A DNA stretch of 64,000 nt. It comes from Vitellaria paradoxa. Lineage: Eukaryota; Streptophyta; Magnoliopsida; Ericales; Sapotaceae. Below are positions 1 through 11,900 of this stretch, one piece after another. The translations under genes and the position numbers were made by a program. The notes below the pieces were generated by a model. The model did not search any database, was not told the origin of the DNA, and worked only from the letters and a program-made list of their open reading frames with translations. The stretch spans positions 4,843,062 to 4,907,061 of the forward strand of contig CM034241.1 in assembly GCA_019916065.1 (NCBI GenBank). The letters run 5' to 3'. Numbering within the stretch: position 1 is the first letter of the stretch; the number at the start of each line of letters is the position of its first letter.

Positions 1-149
1 CCACTACCATTTCAATTGACTTGGAAACGAGAATGCTACAGCAACAACAAGGGAACACACGAGATTTGGAGACCCATAAAAATTGATTGAAAATGCAAAC
101 CAAAGACCATTTGTGTAGGCCCAAAATTTGATTACTTGAACTTGGAGGC

Positions 150-3119
150 ATTCAAGTTCTAAATCTCCATAGCCATTTCCATACAAGTGCATCATTCATC
201 ACTGGGAGCTTCTTGATTCCCAAGCCTCCCAACGTCATGGGTTTGCAGCCTGTTCCCCTACTTTACTAGATCGAATTTAAATCCATCCCCATATCCTCCC
301 TGTAATACCCCAAATTTTTGTGTTAATGTAAATAGATGGTTATTTGAACATTTTGAGGTAATAGCATGTTGATTAAGTGGTATTCATCATTAACTGTACT
401 TTAGAGTTGGAAACTTTGAGATGGATGAGCCAAACATGTGAGAGTTGGCATTTTAGCACAAATGCAGAAGAGGGGGCACCTTGGGCGCACGCCTGAAAAG
501 GGCTTGGGCGCCCAAAGTACAGTAGATTTAACAAGCATGGGTTGCTCTGAAATTTTCAACCGAGCCTCACACCTATAAGTCTATATTTAGCTAGGGGGGG
601 AGGTCTGAATTCTACTGTTGAGGATTAAAATATTGGTTAAATATATATATTTTTGTATGTATGATGCAAGAAAGAGAGAGAGATATTGTTGGGAGAAGGA
701 AGAATCGGGAGAGAAGCCAAAGAGAACAAGGAAGGAGAAGAAGAGGAACCGGGTAGAGAATTTGAAGGTGAGTTCATCTAGCCTAAGTAGAAATCAAATT
801 AATCTTGTAAGAGTGTAATTGGATCCTTAAGGAACCTTTCTATGTGATCCATTTGTAGTTTGGATCAAGGAAAATAGAGGTAGAACTCATCAAAGTTTGA
901 GAGCTTGGGACCAGAAGACATCTCCTTGTTGATCCATCTTCTTTCAACTTGAGGTAGGGATTTAATACTTCTTTCTTACATATGTGATGTGTAACAAGGA
1001 GTAGAACACCTTTAAAAAACCTTTTTCAAGTGTTGTCTTCATCTATGGAAGAGAATAGAAGTTATATACACATATATGTATGTATAGGTTGAGAGAGTGA
1101 AGTTGATGTTTTAATCCATAACTTGACCCAAAGTTGATAAAAACTCAAATTGTTGGTTTCTTTTGATGCTTAAGAGACTTGTGGTGATGTTAGAAACATG
1201 AAATTTCAAGTATATCAACCTTAACTTGGTCAATTTGAGGTCTTTAGAGTGAAAAACCAATAAACCAGAAAACAAAGCATGAAACCTGTAACTTGGACCA
1301 AACTGTAGGCACACAAGGTGAGTAATAGTTGGGCGCCCAAGACATGGGCGCCCGGCCTCCTTGGGCGCACAAGCCTTTGGGCGCACGGCTAAGTGCCAGC
1401 TTGGGCACTCAACCGTGCGCCCACCGAGCCTAGGTCCATTTCCTAATTTTGCTTACTTTGACCTTCCACCCTAGAATTATTAAAGAGTCTAGTTACATGT
1501 TTTTGTATGAAACTTTATTTGTTTAATTACATGAATTGAGAAAGGGTAATGTGTGCTAAACTGTTATTAAGAGTTGATTATCTTAAGCTAATGGAATTTA
1601 ACTTGTAAAGTTGGATAAATGTCACTTTGAATAAAATAAATTGGAAGGATACATGAGATAAGAACCTTGATCGATCGGAATAGTGAATGTGTGTCATTAG
1701 AAATAAAATGTTGATGAATGTAAGTATGGGATTGAAGGAATTAAACGATGATTTAAACAAGAGAATCGTATTCATAATGTTGATGAATGCTGAATGTTTA
1801 ATAATGTTTGATCAAAGTTGATATGTGATAGATCTTGGGATGAACCAAAACGTGGATATGTGTTGTGGGAAAGTATATGATGATAAATGTGAATATATGT
1901 TTGAAAGTATTGGAATGTGATTGATGATGTGCCGAGGGCCGTGGTGGGGTGCGGAAAATAGGAAGTGTTTTGAAATTACCCTCGGGTTGAAAGACTAGGA
2001 AGCTGCACGGGGTTTGGTGTCAATGCCAGTGGGTTAGTAGCCCACAACATTTTGTGTGTTTTGGCTCCTCATGGCCCTGGACAGTGATTCTAAACGACGA
2101 CGTTGGTTTATGGTTTCCGTTGGGTATTGGTCCATAAAAGACGATATTGTGGATGCACCCAATCCCTGATGACCTGCGTGGTTATGGCAATGTGATTAAA
2201 TGATGAATAAGTGAAAATGTGGATGTGGAGATGTGATGGAATAATGAATAAGTGCTAATGTGCATATGGTTGTGTGATTGAATGTTGAATATGTGATATT
2301 GTTATATATGTTGAATATGTGATAATGTGATATATGTTAAATGTGTGATAATGTGATATGGAACGTGATTGGATATAAGTTGGGAAATTTAATAATGAAG
2401 AATAATTGGAATTGAATACAATACTATGATGCGGTTGAATGATGATAAATACTTGCTTAAGTTGAAAACAAATTGATATCAATGAATTGTTATGGCTTAT
2501 AGAAAGATGTTGGTGTAGTTACGCATATATGAACATTGGCATGCATCTATTGATTACATACCATATATATTCGTTTGAAGCATCGTGGGCACAAGTGGAC
2601 CCGTGCTTACGTCCCTATAGATTTTGATGCAGGAGCATGTCATAACAATCAGGTGAGCTAATGGGGTTGGACTAGAAGTGCATTCCATGAGCCTTTCCAA
2701 ACTCAGCAAGGCTTTTGGTCTCTCAGTACAAGTTTTATTTGGAGTTGTAATATTGCACCATTCTAGACGGATTCGATATGGTTTGTAAGGGCCTTAAGGC
2801 TTAAGATTTGTATTAATAGAAAGAGTGTATGAGTAAGTAACCTAGCAACAGTCAAGGTTTAACTTATGTTATCCTATTTTGTCTTGGGCTCACTAGTTGA
2901 TGTTGCGTTGCTCTGATCATGGGTGGCTATGTTGGTGCATGTTATGTGTGTTTATCACTCACCCCTCGGGTCTCAAGATCCGAGGCGTGACACTCCCCAA
3001 AGAAATTATCTCTGGATCTTCTCCCACTTTCTCATAACTGACACTGGCATCTTGAAAAATGACAAGAGGTAGAGGCAAAGGTTTGAAAGTATACTCTCTA
3101 ACAATTTAATCCTACCCCC
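150..3119 (-). pseudogene. L1-type LINE reverse-transcriptase fragment, split by a solo LTR
   Basis: On the minus strand 3119-2998 encodes LLESILSNLCLYLLSFFKMP and VMRKWEKIQR*FLWG, and about 295-154 encodes FKFDLVK* and, after a 1-nt shift, GGLGIKKLPVMNDALVWKW. These are consecutive blocks of the plant L1 reverse-transcriptase C-terminal region. When one copy of the 5-bp duplication is ignored, the reading frame runs across the LTR insertion (FLW-GG). Premature stops show that the element is dead. The 5' and 3' ends of the LINE are not defined: upstream, 3120-3600 has weak ORFs that I cannot assign, and the LINE may extend past the left edge. It lies in the E3 ligase intron and shares that gene's orientation. 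Confidence 0.8.
301..2992 (+). mobile_element. Gypsy-type solo LTR (2,692 bp), TSD CTCCC
   Basis: The element starts TGTAATACCCCAAATTTTTG and ends CGAGGCGTGACA, the TG...CA termini and the TGTAAYACCCC / CGTGACA style common in plant Ty3-gypsy LTRs. It is flanked by an exact 5-bp direct repeat CTCCC (296-300 and 2993-2997). No second LTR or internal gag-pol was found, so it is a solo LTR left by recombination between the two LTRs. It interrupts an L1 coding fragment. Orientation is inferred from the start motif. Inside are GGGCGC-rich stretches near 470-510 and 1330-1430, and an AG-rich tract near 670-740. Confidence 0.9.
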
Positions 3120-3619
3120 ATTGAAACTGTACATTCCTTACACCTAACAGGAAGAGAATCAAATCCCTACACTAAAGATGTTTCCTATTTCTAACGGGTA
3201 ACTCGTCATCTTTGGACACTGTAAGTTTAGCTTCAATAATGAGAGAATGACAATCCAACCAAAAGGGAGTGAAAACAACACAAGAACTTAAAAGACAAGC
3301 TTCAATCAAGCAAGACAAACAAATATTTCCGAGATGAACCTCAGAACACCAAGACAAACAAAACAGAATAGAGACATCTCAAAAAGTGGCATTGAAGGTT
3401 TTAGATTTGACTCTGGACAACAAAATAGTAGTCAAATAGCACCGGCGATGGTCCATGTAGGCAGATAACCACCACAGAAGAAGCAAGAGACAAACGACAC
3501 CTTCACGTGCCACCACGGGCGACACCCGTCGCCTTACTGGCTCACAAACTAATGACACTAGCGGGATCTCCAACTAGACTTTACTCGACAGTGAGTGGCA
3601 AAGCCTTCGATGTTGGTGG

Positions 3620-4780
3620 TTTTTGACTTTGACGCTCCGATTTACATGTTTTCAGCAATCGCAACTATGACCTAGAGTTTTGGCTTTGATACAAATTTGA
3701 AACTAAAGGAGATTACTTTAGGAGATGAGAGATTAGAGAAAAGGTTAAGGTTTATTTCCTGTGTATTAGCTCTATCAATCACAAACCTTATTTATGTATG
3801 ATGGACAAGTGTCTGCCTTCAATATCCAAATTTAAATATATACATAAATATATCCTCAATATTCTTAAGTGTTTTTCAGAAAAACACCTGAATTTCATCT
3901 TCTTCACTTGTTTGTCGTGTCAGTTGCTAAGAAACAGAAGTTTCAGCTATTTCAATGGGAGGGAAATGAGCATTTCTTCCTGCAGCCACAGTTGTTTACA
4001 AATGCCCTAGGATACACAGCATAGAGGAAGTGTGACAGTGAATATTATAAAAACTGTAATTTTTTAAATGAATAGAAGTTGAGAAAAATCCTCTCACTGA
4101 TGTCAATACCTGCATTCAAACCCCCTTACATGTGGCCGAATTCAGCCTTCAATCGTACCAGAGTAGGTGTATTCTAATTGTTCAGGCCCAGGATTATTGT
4201 GCGCTAGGATAGGGAAGGCTAAAAATATAGAAGCAGAAATGGACTTCCTTGGAAGTACCCACCAATCTACCCTCCCAAAATTAGAATTCATGGACTGGGA
4301 GCAAATCTGTTCAAAAGCTCTCTGCTGCACTCAGTAAAGGGAGTCTGCGCCAAATCGAATACTATCTCTCGCTCTTGTCAAAAGCCCACCATACCTATTC
4401 CACTTCCCCCCCCCCCTCTTTGGCCTGCCCCTTCCATTTGTTTGTTGGTGGATTTGTGCCAACCCATCAATCGTATGTTGGCTCTATAAATTCCTAGTGG
4501 ACAGATACCAATTGGTTGTTCCACCCACTTGAACTATTATAATCACCAGTCTCTCACTAAAGCTGCCTGCCATAGAACAGTTTGTTTGGCTGTTAATCAC
4601 CAGAGAGAAATCATTCAAGTCAATTGCTGAAGCACTTCATCATATATAGAAAAGAGATGGGTAGCAAGCATTGAAAAATTATGTGGCAAGTGACTTGCGT
4701 AAGGTTTGTGATAGCAACAATAATGGAGTCTTCAATCCCTCCATCAATGGATACATATAAATTCCTGAAGCAAGAAAAAA
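3620..4780. other. Intron sequence 3' of E3 exon 3; no RING exon seen
   Basis: I scanned both strands for the RING-H2 pattern (Cys-x2-Cys ... Cys-x-His-x-x-His ... Cys-Pro-x-Cys) and for the conserved MSYEELLALGERIG-like segment that normally precedes it. Neither is present. A poly-C run lies near 4,407-4,418. Confidence 0.5.
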
Positions 4781-4785
4781 CATAC

Positions 4786-6605
4786 CTGAGATGCCAGTCG
4801 ATCACGAAGACTATCCTCGTCAGAGAGTGGCCGATATCTGTCACTTGATATTCTTGTTCTTCCAATCCGATCATTGTTACGCCATCCTATGGTGGAGAAT
4901 GGCCTTGGATGTCTCGATGTATGACTTTCTGCAACTAACTGCAATCCTTCATCTGAAGCTGCTGTGTGTCCCATATGTAAATTGCCCGAAGGACCTCTAA
5001 AAGGTGGGACAGATCTTTGTGTATAGCTGCTTCGAACTCCCCTCACAGATTGGTTTGAGTTACCTTGCAAATTTTGAGGTATAGGATTTCTACTTGCAAT
5101 GAAATCATTATGGTACCCCCCAATATCTACGGAAGCACCACTATTATTGCTTCCTACAATGAAGTGGTTTGTCTCATGATTGAAAACATTGGCATCTGCA
5201 ATTTGCAAAAAACTTTCAGATGCAACAGGAAATATTATACAAGGACATAATAAATTTAGACAATTGGAACTAACCTGGAGGTAGAATCCTCCCATGAGCA
5301 GCAGGAGTGCTATGACTTTGGTTCCATTCATGTTCCGGAGCATTAGAACTCTGACCCATAAGCTCCACTGTGCCAGAATGATCAGCAGGGTTACTAGTTG
5401 TATTTGTATATGGATGGTGAGAAGGATTGCTTGATGAATGGGACCTAGCCAGGTCGGTTTCCAAATCAAGGGCTGCTCTGCTTCTCACATTCCTCAGAGT
5501 AGCCTCACCACCAATCGAGAGGTTATTGCCTCTATAGCTAGGGTTGATGGTAGGGAATTCCCAAGGCATATGAAGAGAATCTGCAGTTGGTTTCTCTTGC
5601 CATATGTCAGTTGACAGATCAGATGAACTTCCAGTACTATAGTATCTGCTTGAACTGCCTCTCTCACAGACTGCAGGAACAACAGGGCTTTTTCGCTTGT
5701 ATGGACCTCTTACATTGGTCATTGAAACATCAACAAATCCACTCTCAACCCCATGGAAAGTTTGGGCCCCATAATTGGATGAGGAGGCATGATGTGCATA
5801 ATTTTCAGGGGGCATGGGGAAGCTTCCAGAAGCAGATGGATTCAAGAAAGGATGACATGAGGGGCCCGAAGAATCAGTTTGATAATGCGGCATTTCAATG
5901 CTGTGACTAGATGAAGGAAACCCGTTTGACCTTGGAGTAGGATTCCAGTGAGAAGGAAAAGGTACACCATCTATGGGCATATTTTCAATGGGATAAACAA
6001 GAGAATTATTTTCAGGAGCACCAGCCCCTCCTGCAACAAAATATGGGAAGATTATGAGCATTAGTTAATACAAAGAGCTTTAAGTGCATGCTACTACAAG
6101 TTTATCGTGGCAGATAACTTCTTATGTCAGTATGGACCATTTCAAGTTCCTCAGATACCAGACAGGCACAGAGATGGTATGATTGTTACATAAAGAGAAA
6201 GTTGCTTTGTGTAATTACAGCTGAGCATCATGCAATGAATGAATCGGTGACCTACCATTATGAGGCAGCTTCTATCAACACATACCATTGATAAAGCCAG
6301 ATCCCACATTAAAAGGCATGCATAAACCAAAGTTTGTTCACTAACTACCACGAGTTACAATCTATGCATGCGTGGAACTATCTTTTCATTCATATGCATA
6401 TCCTTTTGTAGCATATGGTGCAAGATTAGCAAGCCCCTAACGAAAATAGCAATATAGATTGCAATGAACATATATGAAAGAGAATCAGATTTAAACATTC
6501 AATACCCAAATGGCTGTAAGGTTGCTCTGGATGCATATGATTCCAGCTCTGATCATTATCAGACTCAAACAATTGCATTCTGTTGAATATATTTCTATGC
6601 CCCAT
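4786..6605 (-). CDS. HIP1/RHG1A-type RING E3 ubiquitin ligase, N-terminal part (RING exons outside window)
   Basis: Three coding exons on the minus strand join in frame: 6605-6506, 6030-5275 and 5195-4786 (422 residues), with GT-AG introns of 475 and 79 bp. The start at 6605 is chosen because MGHRNIFNRMQLFE, followed by WNHMHPEQPY, is the characteristic N terminus of one branch of the plant HIP1/RHG1A/MBR2-like E3 family. The visible part is low complexity and rich in Ser, Asn, Pro and His. It has the family blocks VYPIENMPIDGVPFPSHWN, RGPYKRKSP (basic, possibly nuclear-targeting) and SDRYRPLSDEDSLRDRLASQ. The last block normally precedes a C-terminal RING-H2 domain that recruits E2 enzymes. 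Exon 3 ends in phase 0 at a GT donor (4785). I found no RING-H2 exon between 4785 and 1, so the catalytic end lies left of the window, or has been lost. The family assignment is from motif recognition; the exact orthologue is not resolved. Confidence 0.85.
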
Positions 6606-6668
6606 ATGTAACCTTAAATTTTGGGATAATTGATGTTCTGAAGCCTCAAATGGTGAGAAAACCACGAC
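6506..6668 (-). other. Exon carrying the E3 start codon (5' UTR end plus first coding segment)
   Basis: Upstream of the start at 6605, a pyrimidine-containing stretch ending TACATGCAG gives the best acceptor, so the exon would begin at 6668 and carry about 63 nt of leader before the ATG. A second AG closer to the ATG (in GGCTTCAG) is an alternative. The donor at 6505 is GTATTG. The splice acceptor is inferred from sequence only. Confidence 0.5.
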
Positions 6669-7700
6669 CTGCATGTAACATAATCCCGGAAAAAACCGTT
6701 ACTCCAACAGAAATGCTTCAAGAAGTGAGAAGTTTATGCTTCCATGACTCCATTTTTGTCACTACAAACCAAATAAAATCTCACTTAAATCCACCACTAA
6801 AAGAAATACTAAAACATTTGCACACATTATCTTGTACATTTATGGCAATAAAATTAAGCAAAGAAAAATCCCCTTAAGAGTCATAAAAAGTATAATTAGG
6901 TTAATAAACTCTCTTGCAATTTACCAAATATATCAAATTTTTTAAATGATATCTCCAAAGCAGCAGATATTAGACATCCAAAGGAATAGCTAAGTCGAGT
7001 GACACGTGTATATGTTACAACTACCAAAATAACAAGTCCTGACCTCATGCAATGGCCAAGTATCAAATTTTCATTTTGGTCGGGTATTTAGATTAGTATA
7101 GAAATGGAAACATCTCGGAAAAATACAAAAATATTTAAATGAAAAAATATACTTAGAAGTAAAGATTCAAAAGTATCTAAATATATACATAACAATAAAT
7201 TAATTAAACAACTTCAGGGTGTTTTAATGCGTTTCGATGGAAATATAAGAATTATTATTCCACTAGTATTTCATTTTAGTCTCTTAGGAAATGAAAACTT
7301 TTTGACAAGACGTTCGTGAAAAAGAAACAATATTTTGTTCCTTGGCAATGACAAGTGCACTACTATTAGGAAGCTGTGACGAGGGTGTGAGTCATGAGAA
7401 CCAGCCTCTCCACTAAAAAGTGGGGTTAAGACAATCAGCCTACTACTTTCTTCCAAACCCTTGTGTAAAGCGAGTGCCTCATGAATTTTGACTCAATTGC
7501 GGACAACCTTTACATGACAAACAATCAAAATGCTTGCCCTTCTATATACATGTCATGTATGCATAACATCATTTTACCTTTAATAAAAATGTATGCATAC
7601 ATCATTACGTACAAATATAAATATTCAAAAAACTTATTATTTATCTCAAATATCGATAATTTTTATCTTTTTCTATGAAAGCTTCTTAATATCAAACATC

Positions 7701-7801
7701 AGTTTGTATTGCCAATCGATTATCAAGCATTACTAGGTCACAAAATGTTTTGCATTAGTTTGTATTGCCAATCGATTATCAAGCATTAGTAGGTCACAAA
7801 A
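7701..7801. repeat. Two-copy tandem repeat, period 56 bp
   Basis: A 45-bp unit starting AGTTTGTATTGCCAATCGAT occurs at 7701-7745 and again at 7757-7801 with a single difference (TACTAGG against TAGTAGG). The spacer contains a second ATT/GTTT-rich segment. This is a local duplication with no coding content. Confidence 0.85.
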
Positions 7802-8451
7802 GAAATGAATCTCGAAGTGCCAAACATGTCCACTTAGCCATCCTTCTGAGATCTGGGTTTAAAGAACTCCATGCACACCAAATACTCGTACTTGAGTCCC
7901 TATAAAATAGCATTGACCATTTACATAAAATTACTAAATACTAGAAAAGTGCTAATTCTCATAAGCTCCAATGCCCTCTTCTGAGAGCAATTGATATCTA
8001 ATACATTGATTCTTGAGAAAATGAAAATTAAGTTATCATATGCCCCATAACAATATATATGTAATATCATTTGATGATCATGGAATCCGTGTCTTATGCA
8101 TTCATTTATAACAATGAATTTTTCTACCAAGCACTAGAACAAAGAATTTTCCAAACTCAAGCTTACCAGAAAGCAGTTAGGCTAAATTGCCAATGTAAAG
8201 CCACAAAAAGAGGATAGAAACTTTCTTCACAAATAATTGATTGATCCAAAATGAGGATAAAATGAACTTTCTTCAGCAGTCATTCAATCAATTGTTATTC
8301 TCCTAGATTTATCTTTAACAATAATAGCAACTTTACACAAAAATGAAATTTACAAATCCTATATTATTGTCAATCTCTACAGGCTACAACAATTGGGGCG
8401 CCCCCCGGGGGGATGGAGGAACAGCCTGCTCCAAAAATTTACAAGCATTCC

Positions 8452-8964
8452 TTAAATCAAACCAAACCAATCCAAACTAAACCAAGCCAAGCCTTTTCCC
8501 ACTAGATGGGGTCTGTTATATAGATTTGACGACGCCAATCAAATCTGTTTAGGATCATGTCCTCCGTTAGATCCAGGTAGGCAATGTCATATTTAATAAT
8601 TTCTTTCCAACTTCTCTTGGGTCTTCGTCTTCCTCTCCTACTCCTGGCAATCTCCGTACTTTCACACCTTCTAACAGGTGCCTCCGTTGGACGCCTTCTA
8701 ACATGGCCGAACCATCTTAATCGATTTTCTCTCATTTTATCTTCAATCGGTGATATTCCTACTTTGTCCTAATCTCCTTGTTCCTAATCCTATCTCTCCT
8801 TGTAATCTCGCACATCCATCTTAACATTCTCATTTCTGCAACTGTCATCTTCTGAACATGATTTTGCTTTACTGCTCAACACTCTGATCCATATAGTAAC
8901 ACTGGTCTTACCGCCACCTTATAATACTTTCCTTTCACCTTGAGGGAGACTTTTCGAAAATATC
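8452..8964 (-). mobile_element. 5'-truncated RTE-clade LINE fragment with 12-bp TSD
   Basis: The minus strand encodes the C-terminal end of a plant RTE-type reverse transcriptase, with stops and shifts: blocks like KYYKVAVRPVLLYGSEC, VAEMRMLRWMCEITRRDRIR, MRENRLRWFGHVRRRPTEAP and RGRRRPKRSWKEI. It ends in the usual RTE 3' sequence GACCCCATCTAGTGGG and a TTGGTTTG-like tail. TACAAGCATTCC occurs exactly at both borders (8440-8451 and 8965-8976), a 12-bp target-site duplication. The insertion is 513 bp, so it was 5'-truncated on arrival, and it is dead. Confidence 0.88.
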
Positions 8965-11900
8965 TACAAGCATTCCCTATTATCAAAATATCATCCTCTC
9001 CCCTGTAAATTTGAACAAGAAATTAATTGTTTAATTCCCCAAACAAACATGAAGGATATCAGCTCTAACAAAGTGACTTTTACAATAGAGAGGACCACAA
9101 AGAAGGGAAAGGAATTAGGATCGATGATTCCAAGGAATAGATGGATTGAATGTTTCACAAATATTTGCCACATATAGGTCATAAGTAAGAAATAACACTA
9201 TGTGTGTGCAGGTGCGAAGAAATAACACTGCGTGCGCGTGCGCACGTTGCATGAATAAATACCAATAATGCCTCAAATCCAATCGGACAAATATGGCATT
9301 ATTTCCAACTTCCTTGAATCATGACAAAATAATAGGTGTGGCAGCAAACTATATTACATGGACGATTGTTGAATTCATCTACTTCTTATGTTTAAGGATG
9401 CCCATGGCAACTAGATTTTATCTTTCTTAAATACTTTATCTAATGATAAAATGGTATTTACAAATTAATACAGAATATGTTATTAATAAACATAAGTCTT
9501 ATGAATAGTTATATAATAAACTTATTTATTTCTACATGTTGGGCGCATGTCCAATTAGACATTTCAAGCACATCTCATCCCCTTACCCCAAAGTCAAGTG
9601 TTTGACACAAGTCCTTCCCAAATTGAAAAGAGTCCATGCAACATTAGACAATATCCTTCAACAATGTTACCGGTCTCAATTTGAGATCTTTATTTTGATG
9701 CGTCAACAACCAATTTGCGGGGAGGGAGGGGGGGAGAGAGAGAGAGAGAGAGATTATAGCTTGTAGATATAAACTTGTGCCTTAGCAAATAATTAAATAG
9801 AACCAACGAGTCACAATGCCAACTAATTATAACAACCAAGTGCATTCATTGCTCGGATTTGCAAGCATTCCATAACTACATCCAATTTTCACATCTTAAA
9901 GGGGAAAAAAAAAGTAAGTAAGTCACAACAAAATAAAGAGAATGTCTTCTAAGAAGAAATAAAATGTGGCTTAAGAAAAAGCAACTACAAGGCAGTATTT
10001 CCCATTGTTGCTTGGTGAAACAAACCAAGAGCCATAAATATATGGTGAAATTTCAAATGGAACCAGTCAGAAGGAGGTACCATGTCCTTCGTGCATCAAT
10101 TCATATTGCAAGCAAAAATAAGTTTGTCAGTAAGGAAACATCCTAAGACACAACTAGGATTCTCTCTGACATTCCAATGATGACAATTTCCCCAGGCCAC
10201 AGAGGAAGCAGGGTGATTGCCATTAATACCAATGGTAAACAGCAATCAGCTTTCCTGTAAATTGCATGTACTACCTCCATCTCACTTATTTAATCAACAT
10301 GGCATTTTACCATATGATCCTTTGACTACTATGAGAATTTACATCAGCCAAAAGGTCAGCAAGCGTCATATGTCATCCTAAAAAATAATAAAATTAAAAG
10401 AAAAAAGAGATAAACACCTCCTCCTGCTAATCGTGTTTGTTCCGTTACTCCCTTTGGCAAATAGTGTCCACAAGCGTAACATTACCACCACCTAACCCCT
10501 CACAAAAGCTTCTGGTAGTTGCTACATCAACAGTGTGAAGGCGATGAATCATCCATCACCTAGCACGCTTCCAATTTGAACTACATGGCCCCTTCCAATC
10601 ACTAGAAAGACCAAGTTCTTTCACACAAGACCATGCCGTAGTGATTAGCAAAGATTCCCAACACAGAGCATGTCAACCACAAATCTGACTACTGAATGCA
10701 CTGGATTTTTAGGCATGATATCTCCTTAGAACTCTGGGTTCCACTTAATAATGATCTCCAATAGCACATAATAATGACCTGTGGACTGATCACTGAACTA
10801 TCCTGCAGCGCACTCTTTGGAGTGCAAAAACACTGAATCAGTTGATTTACAAGTTAGCCCCACAGTTCCACCACTCACTAAAGCAGAATTAATAAAACTT
10901 CCAAGATAGAGAAAAAGAAGAGAAAACCAAAAATTTCAGAAGCTATCAAGTTTCCAAGCATATCATAAATAAGATAGGAATCATACCAATCAGCTCTTAT
11001 CAAAGATGCCACTTAACACCAACAACACCTGGTGTGCCACAAATTTGGCACTATAAAATAGAATCTCAAAATTATAAGAACTCTGATAATCCTCAGATAT
11101 AACTGCAAGTATTTTACAACAAAACATGAAGTATCTGAAATTTAACAAGGTCTCCTTGGATAAAACTGCAAATATTTTACAACAAAACTTGAACTATCTG
11201 AAAATTAAAAAGGTCTCAGATCTTGGGGGACCCAGGATTTGTAACCAGTGGAGGGGCAAAAGTAAAATTTTCAAGTGAATTGGGGCATAAGGTGAAGTAA
11301 TGAGGGCAAAAGTACAAATTCTCAATAACTGGGGACAAAAATAATAGGATTTATGTCTAATTTTCCACGTGACCGGGGCAACTGCCCCCACTAGGCCTCA
11401 CATGCATCCACCTCTGTCTCAGATGTTACTTCAATTTAATCAATAGAAACTTCAGTACCCTATGGTTTGCTCTCGCAATACAAAGGCCAAAACACAAGAT
11501 AATGCGGCCAGAGCAGATGACTATAATAGAAGTTGATGAGAACACCAAATTTCAGACTCAAATCTATTCATCGGTTTGCCTGCAATAACGTTTGTAATTC
11601 AGATAATGTTGAAGCACCAATGCTAACTATTCTATCAATCAAATTTAGTGTCCTATATGGCATGGCCACAGAAAGGTTTTGTTAAGTGAAAATGCCTTGA
11701 ATGTAACAAATTGCCTTGCCTAGATAGGAAAGCAGGAGAAGAAAAGAAATGAGAAGATACAGCTCTAGTACCAACAACTCTCACCTATAGTTCAAAGTCA
11801 TGGTCGTGACAACCATCTTGGTCACCTAACTTTTTATGCAATCGTGGCGTCACGGCATGGTATCAGGCAATACATAATGATTAGCTAATTACCGACTTCA

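Noticed and set aside
1111..1386. 91-codon minus-strand ORF as a gene
   Set aside because: It lies entirely inside the solo LTR and has no recognisable protein features.
4142..4330. 62-codon minus-strand ORF near the E3 exons as a further E3 exon
   Set aside because: It has no RING-H2 cysteine/histidine pattern and no similarity to the expected continuation, and it lacks convincing splice sites in the required phase.
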